From Diprion similis (taxonomy: Eukaryota > Arthropoda > Insecta > Hymenoptera > Diprionidae), in contig NC_060111.1 in assembly GCF_021155765.1 (NCBI RefSeq), positions 5,163,481 to 5,227,480 of the forward strand: 64,000 nucleotides of DNA, read 5' to 3'. The notes under the pieces are model-generated. The model was not told the DNA's origin, did no database searches, and was given only the letters and a program-made list of their open reading frames with translations. The position numbers and the translations under genes were made by a program. Shown here piece after piece: positions 24,969 to 37,957 of this stretch (position 1 is the stretch's first letter; each line of letters opens with the position of its first letter).

Positions 24969-25561
24969 GTCACGAGAAAAAAAAAATACGAAAGTAACTT
25001 GTTGTTTTTTTAGAAATAGATGTTCTCGTGAATTTTGAAATCAAATTATCAAAAGTTTCTGTTGCAACTTTTTTTTTCACATCTGTAAAAGAAGACTTTT
25101 TTCGGTTTTGACAGATGTTCAGGTTCGTGTTTTTTTTTTTTTTTTGTTTTTTTCTCAAACTCGAATTGCAAAAAATTTGAATTCATAATATTGATATTTC
25201 ATCTGGGTGCTGATTTACGTAAATTTTTTACATCAGTATATAAACTGGAGACTTTCAACGAATAATTATTGTATTTTTAATTTGCGAAAATTTACTCACG
25301 TGTCTGATATCAACTGGCTCTTTAATCTGTGCAACGAAATAATCTACGCAGATGAAAAAAAAAAAAAATCTAAAATCTTGACGCGTATACGTACATCCAG
25401 ATAAGGACATAACTGATGACGGGATCATTCATCGTGAGTAGTATGTCAATATTTAATTTGATTGAAGAAATCAAAACATCAATTTACTTCGCCATTGATA
25501 ACAATATCTTTTATCAATATTTATCTACTTCGTATATTGTATACAATACACGTTGTATAAT

Positions 25562-25567
<6 letters not shown>

Positions 25568-25606
<39 letters not shown>
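25568..25606. repeat. AT microsatellite
   Basis: Uninterrupted TA/AT run of about 19 units. Confidence 0.9.
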
Positions 25607-25609
<3 letters not shown>

Positions 25610-26335
25610 AATTTAATTAATAAGGCAAGATTCCAAGGCGTGCGAGGATTTTTGTCAATCAATACACGACGTAAATCGCAAAGCTTAACAAATCAAATAG
25701 GTACTCGCACAGCTCTTCATAAACAGTAATCTTCATCGATACGATCAAAACTGGAAATGAGACATCAGAAACGATTATAGGGCATTCTAATTTAATAAAC
25801 CCATTGCGCGGTTTCTCCAAAAAATATCACACCGATCGTGAAAAATATTATACAGACTAATAAAGTAAGCTTCAACGTCACGTGATATCAATGATATACT
25901 TTGATGTACCTACTCAGAACATGTTCGAGTGGTTAACATTCCTTTAAACAGAATTCCACACTCATCCCAAAGTCCCAAGTGCATTTCTACCTTCAACTAC
26001 TGAATAGTAAAAAATGTCTCATTAAATCCCACACAGGTTAGATCTGAATATGCAAATTCTCTCTACAAACCCGCGGCGTTTCATTCCTGCAATTTCTTTA
26101 ACCCGACCTGAATTCTGTTGGTAAATACTTTCTTTGACTGCGAAAAAATTTGTAGGTTATTATGCCGACTAGTACGCCTGTGGGAACGGGAAAAACGGAT
26201 TGTCGCCACCTAGCGGTGGATGACGCAAGAAGCATTTAAATCGACGTCTGTATCAATGACGATAGTAAGTACCGTCACTCTGTACATCCGTTTCGAGTTT
26301 ACGGATGGATTATATCCACGTGGCGAATGCTGATC

Positions 26336-26341
<6 letters not shown>

Positions 26342-26376
<35 letters not shown>
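26342..26376. repeat. AT microsatellite
   Basis: Uninterrupted TA/AT run, preceded by ATACCTTA as at 25568. Confidence 0.9.
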
Positions 26377-26378
<2 letters not shown>

Positions 26379-26942
26379 CTTATCATAGATCTCTCGAATA
26401 ACTTGTGTTTCAAGTTGAAGTTTGTAAATAAGACTATTCGTATCTAAGATTACTAGGTGAGTACACAATGCGTGTTACCGAGGTATCCGCGTGAGTTTTC
26501 TCTGTTGACACACAAATCCGTTGTTCCCAGCCGTGCTCAGGACTCGACAGTTCGTTCGAGTTCGAGTGCACTCTCTATACCAAGTGTATAGTCCTCGACC
26601 AGTCCACGCGATGAAAGTGCTCTTTCAATCGGATTTCAATTGGATCACTGTGTTCTCCCCTTCGGTTTCTTTCGCCGAGCAACCGTGCAAGCCCATGAAC
26701 GAAAGTGCACCGTGCCTTTTGCACTTCCCCTCTCTCACTCTGCCTGGTTTTCACACTCTTTAGCGAAAACGGATTTTACGATGGAAAACCAATGGGAGAA
26801 AAAAAATGGAGTTAAGAAGGCGTGGATAGCCGAGGGACAACTCATAGCAAATATTACATTAATTTGGTCAATTACAATCTCATGTGTCATCGCAGGATCC
26901 TATTCGTAGAATTAAAACAGGTTATGTGAGTACCTATGGCTT

Positions 26943-27359
26943 ACAAGGAAGGTATCCTAGGTCAATCTCTACCATTTGATTTCTTTCGTAATATGTTACA
27001 GGCACTAAAAACTGAGCAACACGTATAATTTTTTATCTGCCAATAAACACTTTAAAGGGGTGATTCCACCCTCCAAAGTAAGGCATGTCAAGTGGCGATT
27101 TGGCATTTTCATCCACAAGAACATACTGTTTCTTAACCAATTTAACTGGAAAAGTTTTCTCATAATGGGTAATGAAAAATATAATTTTCTCTAAAAAAAA
27201 CAAACAATTTCCCCCTTGACACGCCTTGGTTTCTAGGGTAGTTTCACTTGCTTGAAGTGTTTAATAAAAAAATAATACGTGTCGCTTAGTTATTGGTCTA
27301 CTATAACATGTTACAAAAGAAATCAAATCAGAACAATTGACCTGAGATACCTTACTTGT
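26943..27359. mobile_element. Fold-back / MITE-like element, about 417 bp
   Basis: Left arm from 26943 (ACAAGGAAGGTATC) is matched in inverted orientation by the right arm ending at 27359 (ACAAGTAAGGTATC on the minus strand). Similarity runs about 150 nt inward, including GATTTGATTTCTTT and AAGGCRTGTCAAG blocks, around a centre of about 110 nt. No ORF. Target duplications are not clear. Confidence 0.72.
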
Positions 27360-27754
27360 TAGACGTATTTCGTGAAGGGTGAGCAAAAAGGAAGAGATAG
27401 TATATAGGTAGTGGTTGGGATAAGGATGATTTGCAGAGAGTATGGTAGTGCTCGTTGGTTTAGGGTACAATAGATGTTCTGTTTGTCCGTCATCTACTGT
27501 TCGAAATGACCGTTGCGTCTGCACTCGACTTTGGGCTCGTAGCCCCATTCGGTTTTGTGACGTTAGGGAAACTGCAGAAAATCCATGTCAGCTACTCGGT
27601 ATCAGATTGTTGTAACAGGTGTTTGAATAGTTTGTCTTTGACGGAGATTAGGCATTTGGTGTTTTGGATGCCACTAGGTTTGGTGTTCCAGTAGTGCGGT
27701 GCAGCGAACCTGAAAGATTTCTTGAGGAGCTCGGTTCTGCTGGTGGGCCTGCAG
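27360..27754 (-). mobile_element. 3' remnant of a non-LTR retrotransposon ORF2
   Basis: On the minus strand 27754-27592 reads as the C-terminal end of a Jockey/CR1-type reverse-transcriptase polyprotein: SFRFAAPHYWNTKP, then a KDKLFKHLL-like end and a stop at 27592-27594. An RFAAPHYWN-type motif followed by a KxxLKxHLF-like end is characteristic of these ORF2 tails. About 230 nt of apparent 3' UTR follows. The fragment is cut at 27754 by the MITE-like insert; beyond that insert the frame meets a TAG within a dozen codons. A dead relic. Confidence 0.65.
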
Positions 27755-28085
27755 GGCCGTAGTTATATCAATGCATCCAATGCGCTCGCGACGGGGCCCC
27801 TGACTCAAGAAGGCCTCAGCCAGGCACAAAAAATGATGTTATTTAAACTTTCAACAAAAAGCAACTCCACAAGAAACACAAAGTATCGTGAATTGAGCCC
27901 ACGAGACTCGGACTATAAAACTTTTTACGTTGAACATGAATTTTACAATATTTTATATTGGAATAAACCGAATTTCATCTATCTTTTGGTTGATGAAATA
28001 ATTAAACCCAGCTTTCAGATGTCCACTGCAGATTTATCGTCCTTCCTTTTTTTCGCACTGGGGCCCGTAAAGTCTAATTACACCA
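27755..28085. mobile_element. MITE-like insert with CTGCAG flanks
   Basis: 331 bp lying between two CTGCAG hexamers (27749-27754 and 28086-28091). Ends are roughly inverted (GGCCGTAGTTA at left; TGGTGTAATTA read inward at right), each with a GGGCCCC block further in. No coding capacity. It appears to interrupt the non-LTR remnant. Confidence 0.42.
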
Positions 28086-28528
28086 CTGCAGGAACGACAA
28101 GATTTTCGGAGGGTGCCCTAGTGCTTCGGTTTGAAGTCTGTTTCTGAAGATTAGGTGTCGATCAAGATAATGTGGAGAAATTTGGTTGGTCTCAATTTCT
28201 TCGAGCTTCCTCGACTCAAAATGTCAAATTTATTTCAAGCGCCTCTCTCAAAGGGTCGAAACGTAACCGAAATTTTTTTTTTCCGAGTAACCTACGACAC
28301 CGAAAAAACGTTACCATACATGGTGGTGACGTATGCTTCTTGGACGTAAATTTGCGGGAAGCTGGAACGCCTTTCACGTGGCAAACTTTCTGATCTTCTT
28401 TCTTGCATGAAAATACCCAAAGAACTGGGAAACTTACGCGTTTCAAACGCTCCTAAAATACCGTAGATAGGTATAACTTGTTCCTGCAAAGGATCCCGTG
28501 AAGACCGAGATATGCACATGTATTAAGC

Positions 28529-28567
<39 letters not shown>

Positions 28568-31500
28568 CGTATAGCTCGTCTAACGCGCAACTACAGTTTT
28601 GTTCCGACGCCATATTGTCTGACGTTCTATGGGGGAGAAATAATGAGCCACGACGCGTATCGACGTTCTGTCTAACGATAAATTTTACCCATCAGTTACT
28701 CGAGACTTTCCTCGTCGAGTTTTCACACCCATTCAACTTCCTCAAACTGAGCTATACTATTACAGCCGGCCTGCACTTTGCAGTCGTGAAATTAAACCGG
28801 TTTAATTTTTAAGTTTCGCGACGAGAGCGTCGCGACGTTGTTGTATAATAAAGGTATGTATACAACTTGTGTACATGCTCTATATTATTATTATTATACT
28901 ATATTATACGTATAACACTTACTCTTGACATTTTTTTACTTTATTTTAAATTTAATATTCATGCGTTGTAGGCTTGTTTTTCAACGACCAACCCTCCTCC
29001 GTGGAATTTAATATACCTACCTGTGCACGCCCGTTTGTTGGAGTGGGTACAAAATTCAAAGAACATTGCGTATCGCGTAAACATGATATATAATATATAT
29101 ATACACAATAATTTGCAAACACTTGGAGGATGAAATTTAATATACAAACTTAAGCAAGGTAATAAAAGACAAATATATGTTGTCCTCTAATAAATACTTG
29201 ATGAGCGTGGGTTAATTGCGAGGAATTTAATACGTGCGCAGAAAATTGAGTCAATATCATCGTTTAAAGACGCACGGATCGTCACTGATCAAGAATGCGT
29301 GCAAATCTGAGGTGTTGTAAGAAATTACGTATTCTATTATCATTAAGTGGGACAGATTAAAAAATAACGATTTGCTTCTGAAGGCACTGAATTGCACAGG
29401 ATCACGTTTGCTTAAATTCGATTTTTACCTTCCAATTTCGGATAAATGTTGACATGGTGATTTTTGAGAGATAGCATCTTTATCACAAAAACGATTTTTG
29501 GGGAATAATAATGAGCAATTAAAATTATACGAAGATGTTGATTCGTAAGGGAAAGTAAAAAAATAAATGAATAATTAGAATATTGATAATAGTTACTAAA
29601 AAAATATTTTGTTGATTATACAATCATTCTAAACTTGAGTTCGCAAATTTTTATTTTCACGAATGGATTGTAGAAAGAGTGGGTCCCAAATTTTCAAAGA
29701 GATGAAAGTCTACTTTATAGAATTTCCAAATGTATAAATTCGAAATAAGGAAAGCCTATATAAGCTCGTTGGAATAGATAAGAATACAGCAAGCCGATAC
29801 ATACGGAATCGTTTTCTATGCTATTTTTTGTCTAGGTATCGATTCTTCTACATTCCAACGTTCCACATATTGAAATTCTGTAAAATATGTTTTCCAGATA
29901 TCCTAAGAATCCGATATTGCGACCTTTTTACTTTCTAATCTTTTTATACTTTCACTCTCTACATCCGAGTAAAATAGACTAAAATTATTTTGGCGATATG
30001 CTTGACAGTAACGAATAATAAATCCATCAGAAGGATTTTGTAGTGAACTTGACACGTCGTCAACTTGAGTGAGTTAGAAATGTTGCAAACTTACATTAAG
30101 CAGAGTTTGAAAACCGCAAGCAAACCTTGTGCATGCGGAGAATTTATATACAAACAGAAATCTAGACGAGTGAGCGAAAGCAGCTTTCTCGTATAATAGA
30201 GAGAAACAGAGAGAGAGAAAGCGACCTAAAAGCTTTCCGCGGGTTTGTTTTAAGAATTAAACATGAACCTAGCAGTTCCAGAGAGAATGGAAATCGCCGG
30301 TAGGAATCCCGCGGTGTGCCATACCTTTGATATAATTCATGCATATTTGAAACAAAGCTGCGAAATTTCTGGATCCCCGACGAGCCGTAGGAATAATATT
30401 GCTCCTCGGTTTTCGGACGATTATTGATACGCTTCGACAGACCCGTATTTTCCCAAATTCCATATTCCTCCACCGCGCCCGGAAGCAGATAAACCGCCGG
30501 GCATCAATGGCGGTCAGAAACTGTGTAAGGGTCCCAGCGTTACTCCCATTGATTTCAACTCCTCTATTCTTCTTCCACCTATTTTTCATTCACGACGGTA
30601 CATTTCCATCGACTCCCCCCCCCCCCAGACCTGCACTACTGCCGAGATAAGGCCCGGGCTCCATCTCTTCTTGCCTTGGAGTCGACCTGAAATGAGGTTT
30701 GGCACGTGTTACATGTCGTAAATAAGCCTCGAGCGTACACAAACACACACGCGCTGACATCGATGCCAGAAAATCCTCGTTTGATGCCCCAGATTTCAGG
30801 CTGCAGCTGTGGTCCGGCTTTACGCAACCCTTATTGCAAAGATCCTACAATAATTGAAGATCTGGGTGCAGGAAAGGGATCTTGAAACGAAATTTCAAAC
30901 GCTCTACGCCCTAGGCGTCCATTCTTTTGGATCTTCTAGAAGTAGTGTCGTATACTGTCATTTCTGATCATCCTGAATACAACTTGTGTAATTTTACACC
31001 TCTTCACCTGTAGGAAAGTAAAAAGTTGATAGGAATACTCTAGGGGAGTTTTAGTTTCAGACACAGATTCCTACGTTACAGACACTGCTGGACGCAAAAC
31101 GTTTTCTAGAACGTATGTATGTAACAAGGGTGGGACTTACCTCCACTTTGATTGACTTTATCGATCATCGCATCGTTTAATTGTCCGACGTTATCGACCG
31201 ATGGTAAAAATCCCCCATCCTCGAATGTTATAGATAAAGACTTGGGTCTGGCACTGTCGGTAACGTAGCAATCTATGCAAACATTTGTGTACGAACTCCG
31301 CAGTCAAAAGATTGAATTTCAAAATAAAAAAAAATCACCTGGAGCATTGCGATGCGTATCACCATATCACCTTTGGAATATTGTAACAAGATCGTGGCTG
31401 GAACAATCAAAGTTTGTCTAGTTGTAAATATGCATTATATCATCCCCATATTTTCTATAACATATCTATATTACGCCACTGTGTAGATATAATATAAATT

Positions 31501-32088
31501 CACGCCCTTTCGGCTTCCCTCATCGCGGCAAACCCCTCGGCGAAGTCGTTCTCCATTCGAAATTAATCACATGGATCTGCATTTTAATTAGTACTAAGTC
31601 TTGAATAAATATATACTCCGGGAGTTCAGCTTTGCAAGGAAAAGAGGAAAGGGGATGCCGAGGGGAAAGGGGGACGATGAGGGCACCGTTGAGCATATTT
31701 GTTATCTCCAAAACGTACGTAGAGTGGCAGAATTTCGCTGTGTGCATTAATAATCAGCACGAGTTGGAAAGAAGCAAAAAACAATTTGAACAACAATAAA
31801 AGGCATCATCAGCCCTCCAAGCTGTTCAAGCGTGAAACGATATGATGAAATTCGCTTGCAAAACGTGGTGTAATGAAAATGAGGAAAAATGTTTAAAAAT
31901 TCGAATGAAAAGGGGTTGGAAAACGGGAAAAGCATCTCTTGTTTCGAATTTGTTTTCTCGCCCGGCTAAACAGATCATAAATACATCCAAACTGGTAGCG
32001 ACGCGATGCACGCGCAACGGTTTCAAGCTAATTCTCCGTACCTACAATGTGGGGAAAAAAGTTTTTTCGGGAACATATTGCAGAGCTG
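28086..32088. other. Non-coding DNA
   Basis: No gene supported. Contains an AT tract (28534-28563), a GC-rich hairpin near 28815-28837 (CGCGACG with CGTCGCG) and a GC-richer island at 30240-30830 without a convincing frame. Reading frames are short or low-complexity. Confidence 0.35.
28534..28563. repeat. AT microsatellite
   Basis: AT run of about 15 units. Confidence 0.88.
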
Positions 32089-32101
32089 CGACCAGGGGGC
32101 G
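32089..32101 (+). promoter_or_regulatory. CTCF-like motif
   Basis: CGACCAGGGGGCG differs by one base from the common CTCF core CCACCAGGGGGCG. It lies in a GC-richer island (about 31990-32420). CTCF is conserved in many insects; occupancy here is unknown. Confidence 0.4.
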
Positions 32102-32266
32102 GCGGTAAGTGCTGGCGGTTTAATTAAAGCGGCTATTTGCGTGTTCCGTTCTGTCGGACACGGAACGTGGCTTACGGATCTCGCTTTTCTCCCGCCACTC
32201 TCGCGCTATTTACCCCGGGTATATTCTGGGGGCTCTGCCGATTCGCCACTCCCCGAAAAACATCCC

Positions 32267-32268
<2 letters not shown>

Positions 32269-32310
<42 letters not shown>
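32269..32310. repeat. CA microsatellite
   Basis: About 21 uninterrupted CA units. Confidence 0.92.
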
Positions 32311-32312
<2 letters not shown>

Positions 32313-33854
32313 TGAGAGAGTTTGCCGGGCACGGTGCGAGCATTCGTTTAAACGCTTACCTGTATTAGCTGCCGCCCGGTAATTACTTACTTCTCGTTGA
32401 GGCGAACGACGCGTTGCGGCGTCGGGAAGTTTTCACGGCAACAACTTTATTTCAACCCCTTCGAAAGGCGCTCCTTTTCACCCCTGCATACCTATACCTT
32501 CTAACAAATGCAAACACACGCAGACTGTACCGATAATTGACACGCAACGCGGTCGTTATTTTCTGCATCTTGGACAAAGACGACTATGCGTAACTTCCCG
32601 ATCGTCAAATTCCCGGTTACTTGGTCAGTGTGCCACTTATTGACCTTTTTTAGTTGCATCTGTTTGATTCTTTCACTTCGAAAATTGACAAAAAGTTAAT
32701 TTGCACTCTCTTACCCTCTTGCAATCGGTTTTAGTCGTAGAGAAATTCAAAATTTTTTCCGTCCCTCAATTTAAGAGTCAATAATTCGATCTGAGCGTGT
32801 AAATATATGGTACACTTACCTTATATAGTGAGCAGAAACTTTTCTGTTGTAGTTGAAACAGAACTTTGAACAGAAATTTTGTGTTCTCCAAGCAAACAGC
32901 GTATTTGCTCGATTATGTTGAGAAAAAGGGGTTGGTAGGTACAGTAGTCGAATCAAATATACGCGTATTCTAATTTACTACCCAGACAATATTTGTTTAA
33001 TTAAAGTAGGAACTTTGTATATTATTGAAAAATTACTTCTCAAGTTTGAGTAAACGAGTAATCGTGTATACCCCACATGCTTCATTTAAGAAATATTTTA
33101 TTAGGATTAAGTAAATATTGTTTTAGGATCGTTCAAACTCACGATAATTATAATTGAAACGAGTATCCCTCGGCGTGGAGACTGAAAGCGAAGTCAACAT
33201 TTTTCTTCCCTCATGTATGCACTAGTTCAAAGCGTTCGTTCACTTTCCAGACCCTTCAATTTCAGGTCTAGAATCAATTGAAAGGGAACAAATTTCAGGC
33301 GAAATTGTGTTTATCTCACAATCAGTTGTGCGATATTTACATCAATAATTAAAGAGGGCTAATCCATCTGGTTAAAACATCTGATGACGTTTGTGATTGG
33401 GGTATAATTTCAGATGCAATTACTGGTAAATATTTGAGCCTCTCCGTTACCGTCAGGTTTACGGGGTCGTTATTAACACGAGTTTAAAGCTCTCGCCGAG
33501 CTTGCACGGCGCTCTTGGGTCCGGCCCTAAATCTAACCTGAACCAGCCCCAATAAACTCCAATATCACCAACCCTCGTGAGATATGAGCGTACTTCTAAG
33601 GCCAACGCCTGCCTCATATAAGGGAGTAAGTTGTTTATTTGCTCAAGACCTTTATGAACCGAACTGCACGAGCATAGCGCAGAAGCTTCAAAGCGGGATT
33701 AACGAGGCGCGATAATTTGAGTGAAAAACACTAGCGATCACAAGACGTAATTCAGCGAATGATCGAAGCTTTCAGTCGCGTGGCGGAAGTCGAGTCGTGT
33801 AACTCGTAACGCTGCTATTTTCACCCACCGATCTTGAGGTGTAGATTCTCTCCT

Positions 33855-33895
<41 letters not shown>

Positions 33896-34199
33896 TCTCC
33901 CGGTTTGTCGAGCCGGAAATCCTCGGAGACCAAGCTGCTAATGATATCGTGGAGCCAATTTCTTCTTCTCTCCCGGGAATTTGAGGTTAGGCTGGAGATT
34001 AGCTCGGCTTACACCGCTTATTCGGTCGTCGTCTTGACTAAACTCACACTCGAGAAGAATAAGTTTCTGTATTATTAACGATATTTTTTGACTTGTGAAT
34101 AAAGGCTGAATGTTCTCAAGCAAGCCAAACCTTCTGTCTCTAATATCTAAAAAAATTAGTAATTCCTGCACGGTTTATCAGCCTGAAATATAGAGAGGA
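32311..34199. other. Non-coding DNA
   Basis: No gene supported. GC-richer patches occur at 32311-32480 and 33440-33560. A CT microsatellite lies at 33847-33892. Confidence 0.35.
33847..33892. repeat. CT microsatellite
   Basis: Mostly CT dinucleotides with two short interruptions at the left end. Confidence 0.88.
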
Positions 34200-34600
34200 T
34201 ACCGTGAAACTGAGCGACCGACTGCGCATGCGCAAGACCATCGCATTCCATTGGTTGGCGAGATCATATGGCGGTCATCTTTTCTTCTGCAAGGCAGGAG
34301 AGCCAACTTACTCGAAACGGGGCAAATAATGTCAAATTTTCACTCGGCAAGTGGTGGATCGAAATGAAGGTAATCATATGTCGAAAATAATCCGTAGCAG
34401 TCATTAGCTATCAATTAACTAACAAAACAAAAAGTTTTCAAGCCTCTTTGATTCGCTACATCAACTATTGGACATGTGCTCAACTCGAAAAAATTCGCCT
34501 CGCTTCCGTAGCTTTCATAAACTGTGTTTGACAACTGAAGCCTGCATGACAAGATGGCAAAGCTCGCGCATGCGCAGTCTGATGCTTAATCTGTTGGGTA
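34200..34600. promoter_or_regulatory. Promoter-like region with paired NRF1-type palindromes
   Basis: GACTGCGCATGCGC occurs at 34220-34233 on the plus strand and inverted near 34566-34579. The palindrome GCGCATGCGC is the classic NRF1/Ewg site. The left copy is followed by ATTGG (an inverted CCAAT, 34250-34254) and a GCCATAT element; the right by CAAGATGGC (34550-34558), a YY1-like motif. Such clusters mark housekeeping or divergent promoters. No adjoining gene could be assigned. Confidence 0.4.
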
Positions 34601-35230
34601 TTACACTTTTCTCTTTGTATATAGTTGGAACTTGCATCGAACGATACGCTATGCACTTGCGGATCGGATGATAAACGATTTTGAACCTTTTTCTGCAGTT
34701 TAAAAATGATTTCGAGTAGCTTAAAACTAGTTCCAAAAGAGTTTTGAACGAATTCCAAGTGATCTCAAACGATTTTCGAGTGATATTAAAAAAATTTCAA
34801 GAGACTTCATGCAATTTCCAAAACGTGGTAGAAAAAAGTGCTTCAGGATTTCAATGAGTAAATAGATCCTCGTTAACAAAACTCCATGTAATAATTTATC
34901 CAATTCGATGAAAAAATATCGTTTTTCAATCAATAGATCGAGTTAATTATGATTGAAAAATCTGAAAATTTCGAGGCAAATTCACACTACCAGGATGAAA
35001 TGTTTGTTACAATGATAACTGCAGGTTCCAAGAATTCCTAAAACGATGCGATCGCAAGCGTTAATTTTCGACATCTAGGATCATTCGTTCAGCGCGAATT
35101 ATTCGCAACCAAGCACAAGGTGATTGGACGGTCTCAATTAGTCGAGCAGAGGTTTGCCGTTCGTGGGCAAAGAGTAAATTGAGTTATTAACTCGGGGCAG
35201 CAGCTCTGCCGGCGAGCAAAGTATGCAAGT

Positions 35231-35271
<41 letters not shown>

Positions 35272-35296
35272 AGATAGAAAGAGAGAGAGAGAGAGG
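35231..35296. repeat. GA microsatellite
   Basis: GA dinucleotide run interrupted by TAAAGATAGAAA. Confidence 0.88.
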
Positions 35297-35880
35297 TAAA
35301 AAAAGAAACGAGCAGGACGGAAGCAAGAAGAGGGCGAACTTCTTTGCCGGAGAAACTTTGGTCGAGCATTATCAGAGCAATCGTTTCGGAGTACTCGAAC
35401 CCCCGCGCAATTCTCGTTTATCTGCTTTTGGCATTTCACAACTTTGCCAAAGTCTCCAGAAACAGCCGTCTCCTCATCGCCGGCCCGATATCACTTCATG
35501 TTTTGTGCTTTACACGCCTAACTTCATCTCTCTAATCGATTGGATGGCGCAAACTTTTGCAACAATCCGAGTTACCCCCGCTTTGCTGGGTCTCTTTATC
35601 GACGTCTCTGTATCTCCTACCCTTTTTATAAAACTCAGAATATCCGCGAGCTCTTTTTCATATTCATAAAAATATTTCCGGTCAATATTCGACGCGCTAA
35701 AGGTTGTTTAGAAATTATGAAAAAAATACAATACCTTGCTCTTATTTCCAAATTATTTTACTAACAATAAATGAACGCTAATTCTATCGTATTAACTAAA
35801 TTATCCATGTTATCCATTCACAGTAAAATTATCGCGTCACTATACCGATGATCTACGGTTTACAATCAATCTAATCCAGT

Positions 35881-35904
35881 AAAAAAAAAAAAAAAAAAAA
35901 AAAA
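35881..35904. repeat. Poly-A tract
   Basis: 24 consecutive A; no recognisable retroelement body before it. Confidence 0.85.
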
Positions 35905-36616
35905 TCAGTCAAACCTACATCTAAAATATCCATTTCAAGTTTTGATAATCTTTCAAAAATATGCCAATTTGTTTAGTTGATCCATAATTTGTTTCAGGTC
36001 AAATGCCTCGACGATATTTCCGCGATCTTTTGTTAAACTCTCCAGACACATGTTGATGAAAATATTTATCCAAATTGACGCAGTGATAAATTACAAAAAT
36101 ATTTTCACCTATATGTAAGTCGTAACGAATTGATTGTGTTAAAAATATTCCAACTTAATTCTGACGCGTGTAAAAGATGGAGAAAATAATCGGCTACCTT
36201 GGTTATTGTTCGTATACGAAGAATGGATCGAATAAAATACTGTGAAGGTAGAAGAGTGGGAGATTAATGGGAGGGTGAGTCGAAGGTGAAGTGTTTTCGC
36301 GAGGATCACTCGGCCCGCTCTTTCTTTTCCTCATTCTTCGTTACCCGGCTGACCCTTGCTTCGTATTTTATACATACGCTTTCGTTGTTTTTTTTTATCC
36401 TCTTTTTTTTTTTTTTTTTTTGGTTTTTCTTTTTTTTGTGTTGCTGTTGTATTTTTTTTATTCATCACCCTTTTCCGCGGAACGGCTCTCTGGGGCCTGA
36501 TGGACGGCGTCGTCGTGACGTTAATGTTAGAATTGAAAGGTGCGCCACGACGCTTCTTCTACCATCGTTTTCAATTTTTCTTTCTCATTTCCTTAACGCG
36601 GGAAGCTACAGCATAG

Positions 36617-36647
36617 CGAGAGAAAGAGAGAGAGAGAGAGAGAGAGG
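36617..36647. repeat. GA microsatellite
   Basis: GA run with one AAA interruption. Confidence 0.85.
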
Positions 36648-37957
36648 AAAATTCCCCCCACTGGGTGTATTATGAAAGTAATGTTTCACAACCTTGGTGA
36701 GTAAAGCCCTTATTTGGAGGCTGGTTTTCAATTTATTGTCCTCTGAGCGATACGCTGCCACGTTGAAAGAGGAAAAGGAGGGAGATTTTCCTTACCTCAA
36801 ATGTGCCCGAATGTCGACACCGGATGACGGGCTTCCATTCGCCCGGGACTTTGCTCTGCAATACAGTCACGAAGCTTTAGAGCCACGTCAGTTAAACGGT
36901 AGCACAATATTCGTTCTCATGTAACGTCTAAATAATCGAGAATGACTTTGATGTGAATGTCTTACGGTTTTGAGCAAAATTATGTAAGAGAAGTCACACC
37001 TGTCATCCACCCCCTCCGATTATTACTGGGCACCTTATCCTTTCTTGTTGGTTGGTCAATTTTACAGTAGGAAACCGGTTTTTAGTTACTTAGTACAAAA
37101 AACCTCTGCGTAATAACAAAATTCCCAAATTCAAGTAAAAAATTTGAATAAAAAACGTACGATTAATGGCCCTGGCTCAGCCAATTAATTTTTGCTGGAT
37201 CTCATATTTTGGATTTTGATTACGCTGTGGCCGAAAATAATCAGCCAATTCGGAAGGGGGTGGACGACAGGTTTGGGTTTTTTTTAAATAATTTTGCTCT
37301 TTCCAAATTCATTCTCACCCCAAATTGTGGAAATTTATAATACTGATATTCGCTAAGAAGGTATTTTTCATTCCATATCTTAGATCCAATCGTGATAGAA
37401 GGTACACATTTCAAAGAGGTTAGAGAAGGTCTTTCAGGAGAATACCGGAGGAACTCTTTGAAATGCTTGTTTCATCAGTTTCGCCGGACTTGCGTGTATG
37501 ATTGCACATACGTATATATGGGATCAAAGAGAGAGCTCTTCAGAAAATCAGTTTCGGACAACTCTTGAGAACGGTGTTTGCTCGACTCGTGACTTCTCTC
37601 TGGTGCAGAATATTTTCAAATTTCAGATAAAGAAATTTTGGCGACCTTATGCAGTCTTGAAACTTGGACATACTCGAGCAGATTTGAGTTGAAATAACGG
37701 TAACACAGGCCTGCGAAATGAGATTATGAAAAAATAAAATATAACGAGTATAAAACTGAATGATTGATTATAAAATATACAGCATTAGTTTTAAACAAGA
37801 CTTAAGAGACTAGACGAATCAAAAAGACTTTAAAACTCCTGTTCAATCTTTTTCTCTTGTACTTACGTAACTCTAAATATGCTTAAGATTATCATTATCA
37901 ATAACTAGTGAGGGTAGATCAATACTTGAATATCAACACGACCATTAACGCGTGTAA

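Larger units (their letters stand above)
24533..26942. other. Non-coding DNA with microsatellites
   Basis: Contains a CT tract (24935-24968) and two AT tracts (25568-25606, 26342-26376). A GC-richer island at 24540-24880 and another at 26450-26780 have no gene I can support. Confidence 0.4.
34601..37957. other. Non-coding DNA with simple repeats
   Basis: No gene supported. Holds GA tracts (35231-35296, 36617-36647), poly-A (35881-35904) and poly-T (36402-36421). Reading frames here are low-complexity by-products of the tracts. Confidence 0.35.

Noticed and set aside
35134-36675. Leu/Ser-rich and Phe-rich reading frames
   Set aside because: Translations of GA/CT microsatellites and poly-T tracts.
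36762-36880. Minus-strand exon-like segment near 36.8 kb (acceptor TGTATTGCAG, donor GAG-GTAAGG)
   Set aside because: Two frames are open over only 60 nt and no homology or partner exon was found.
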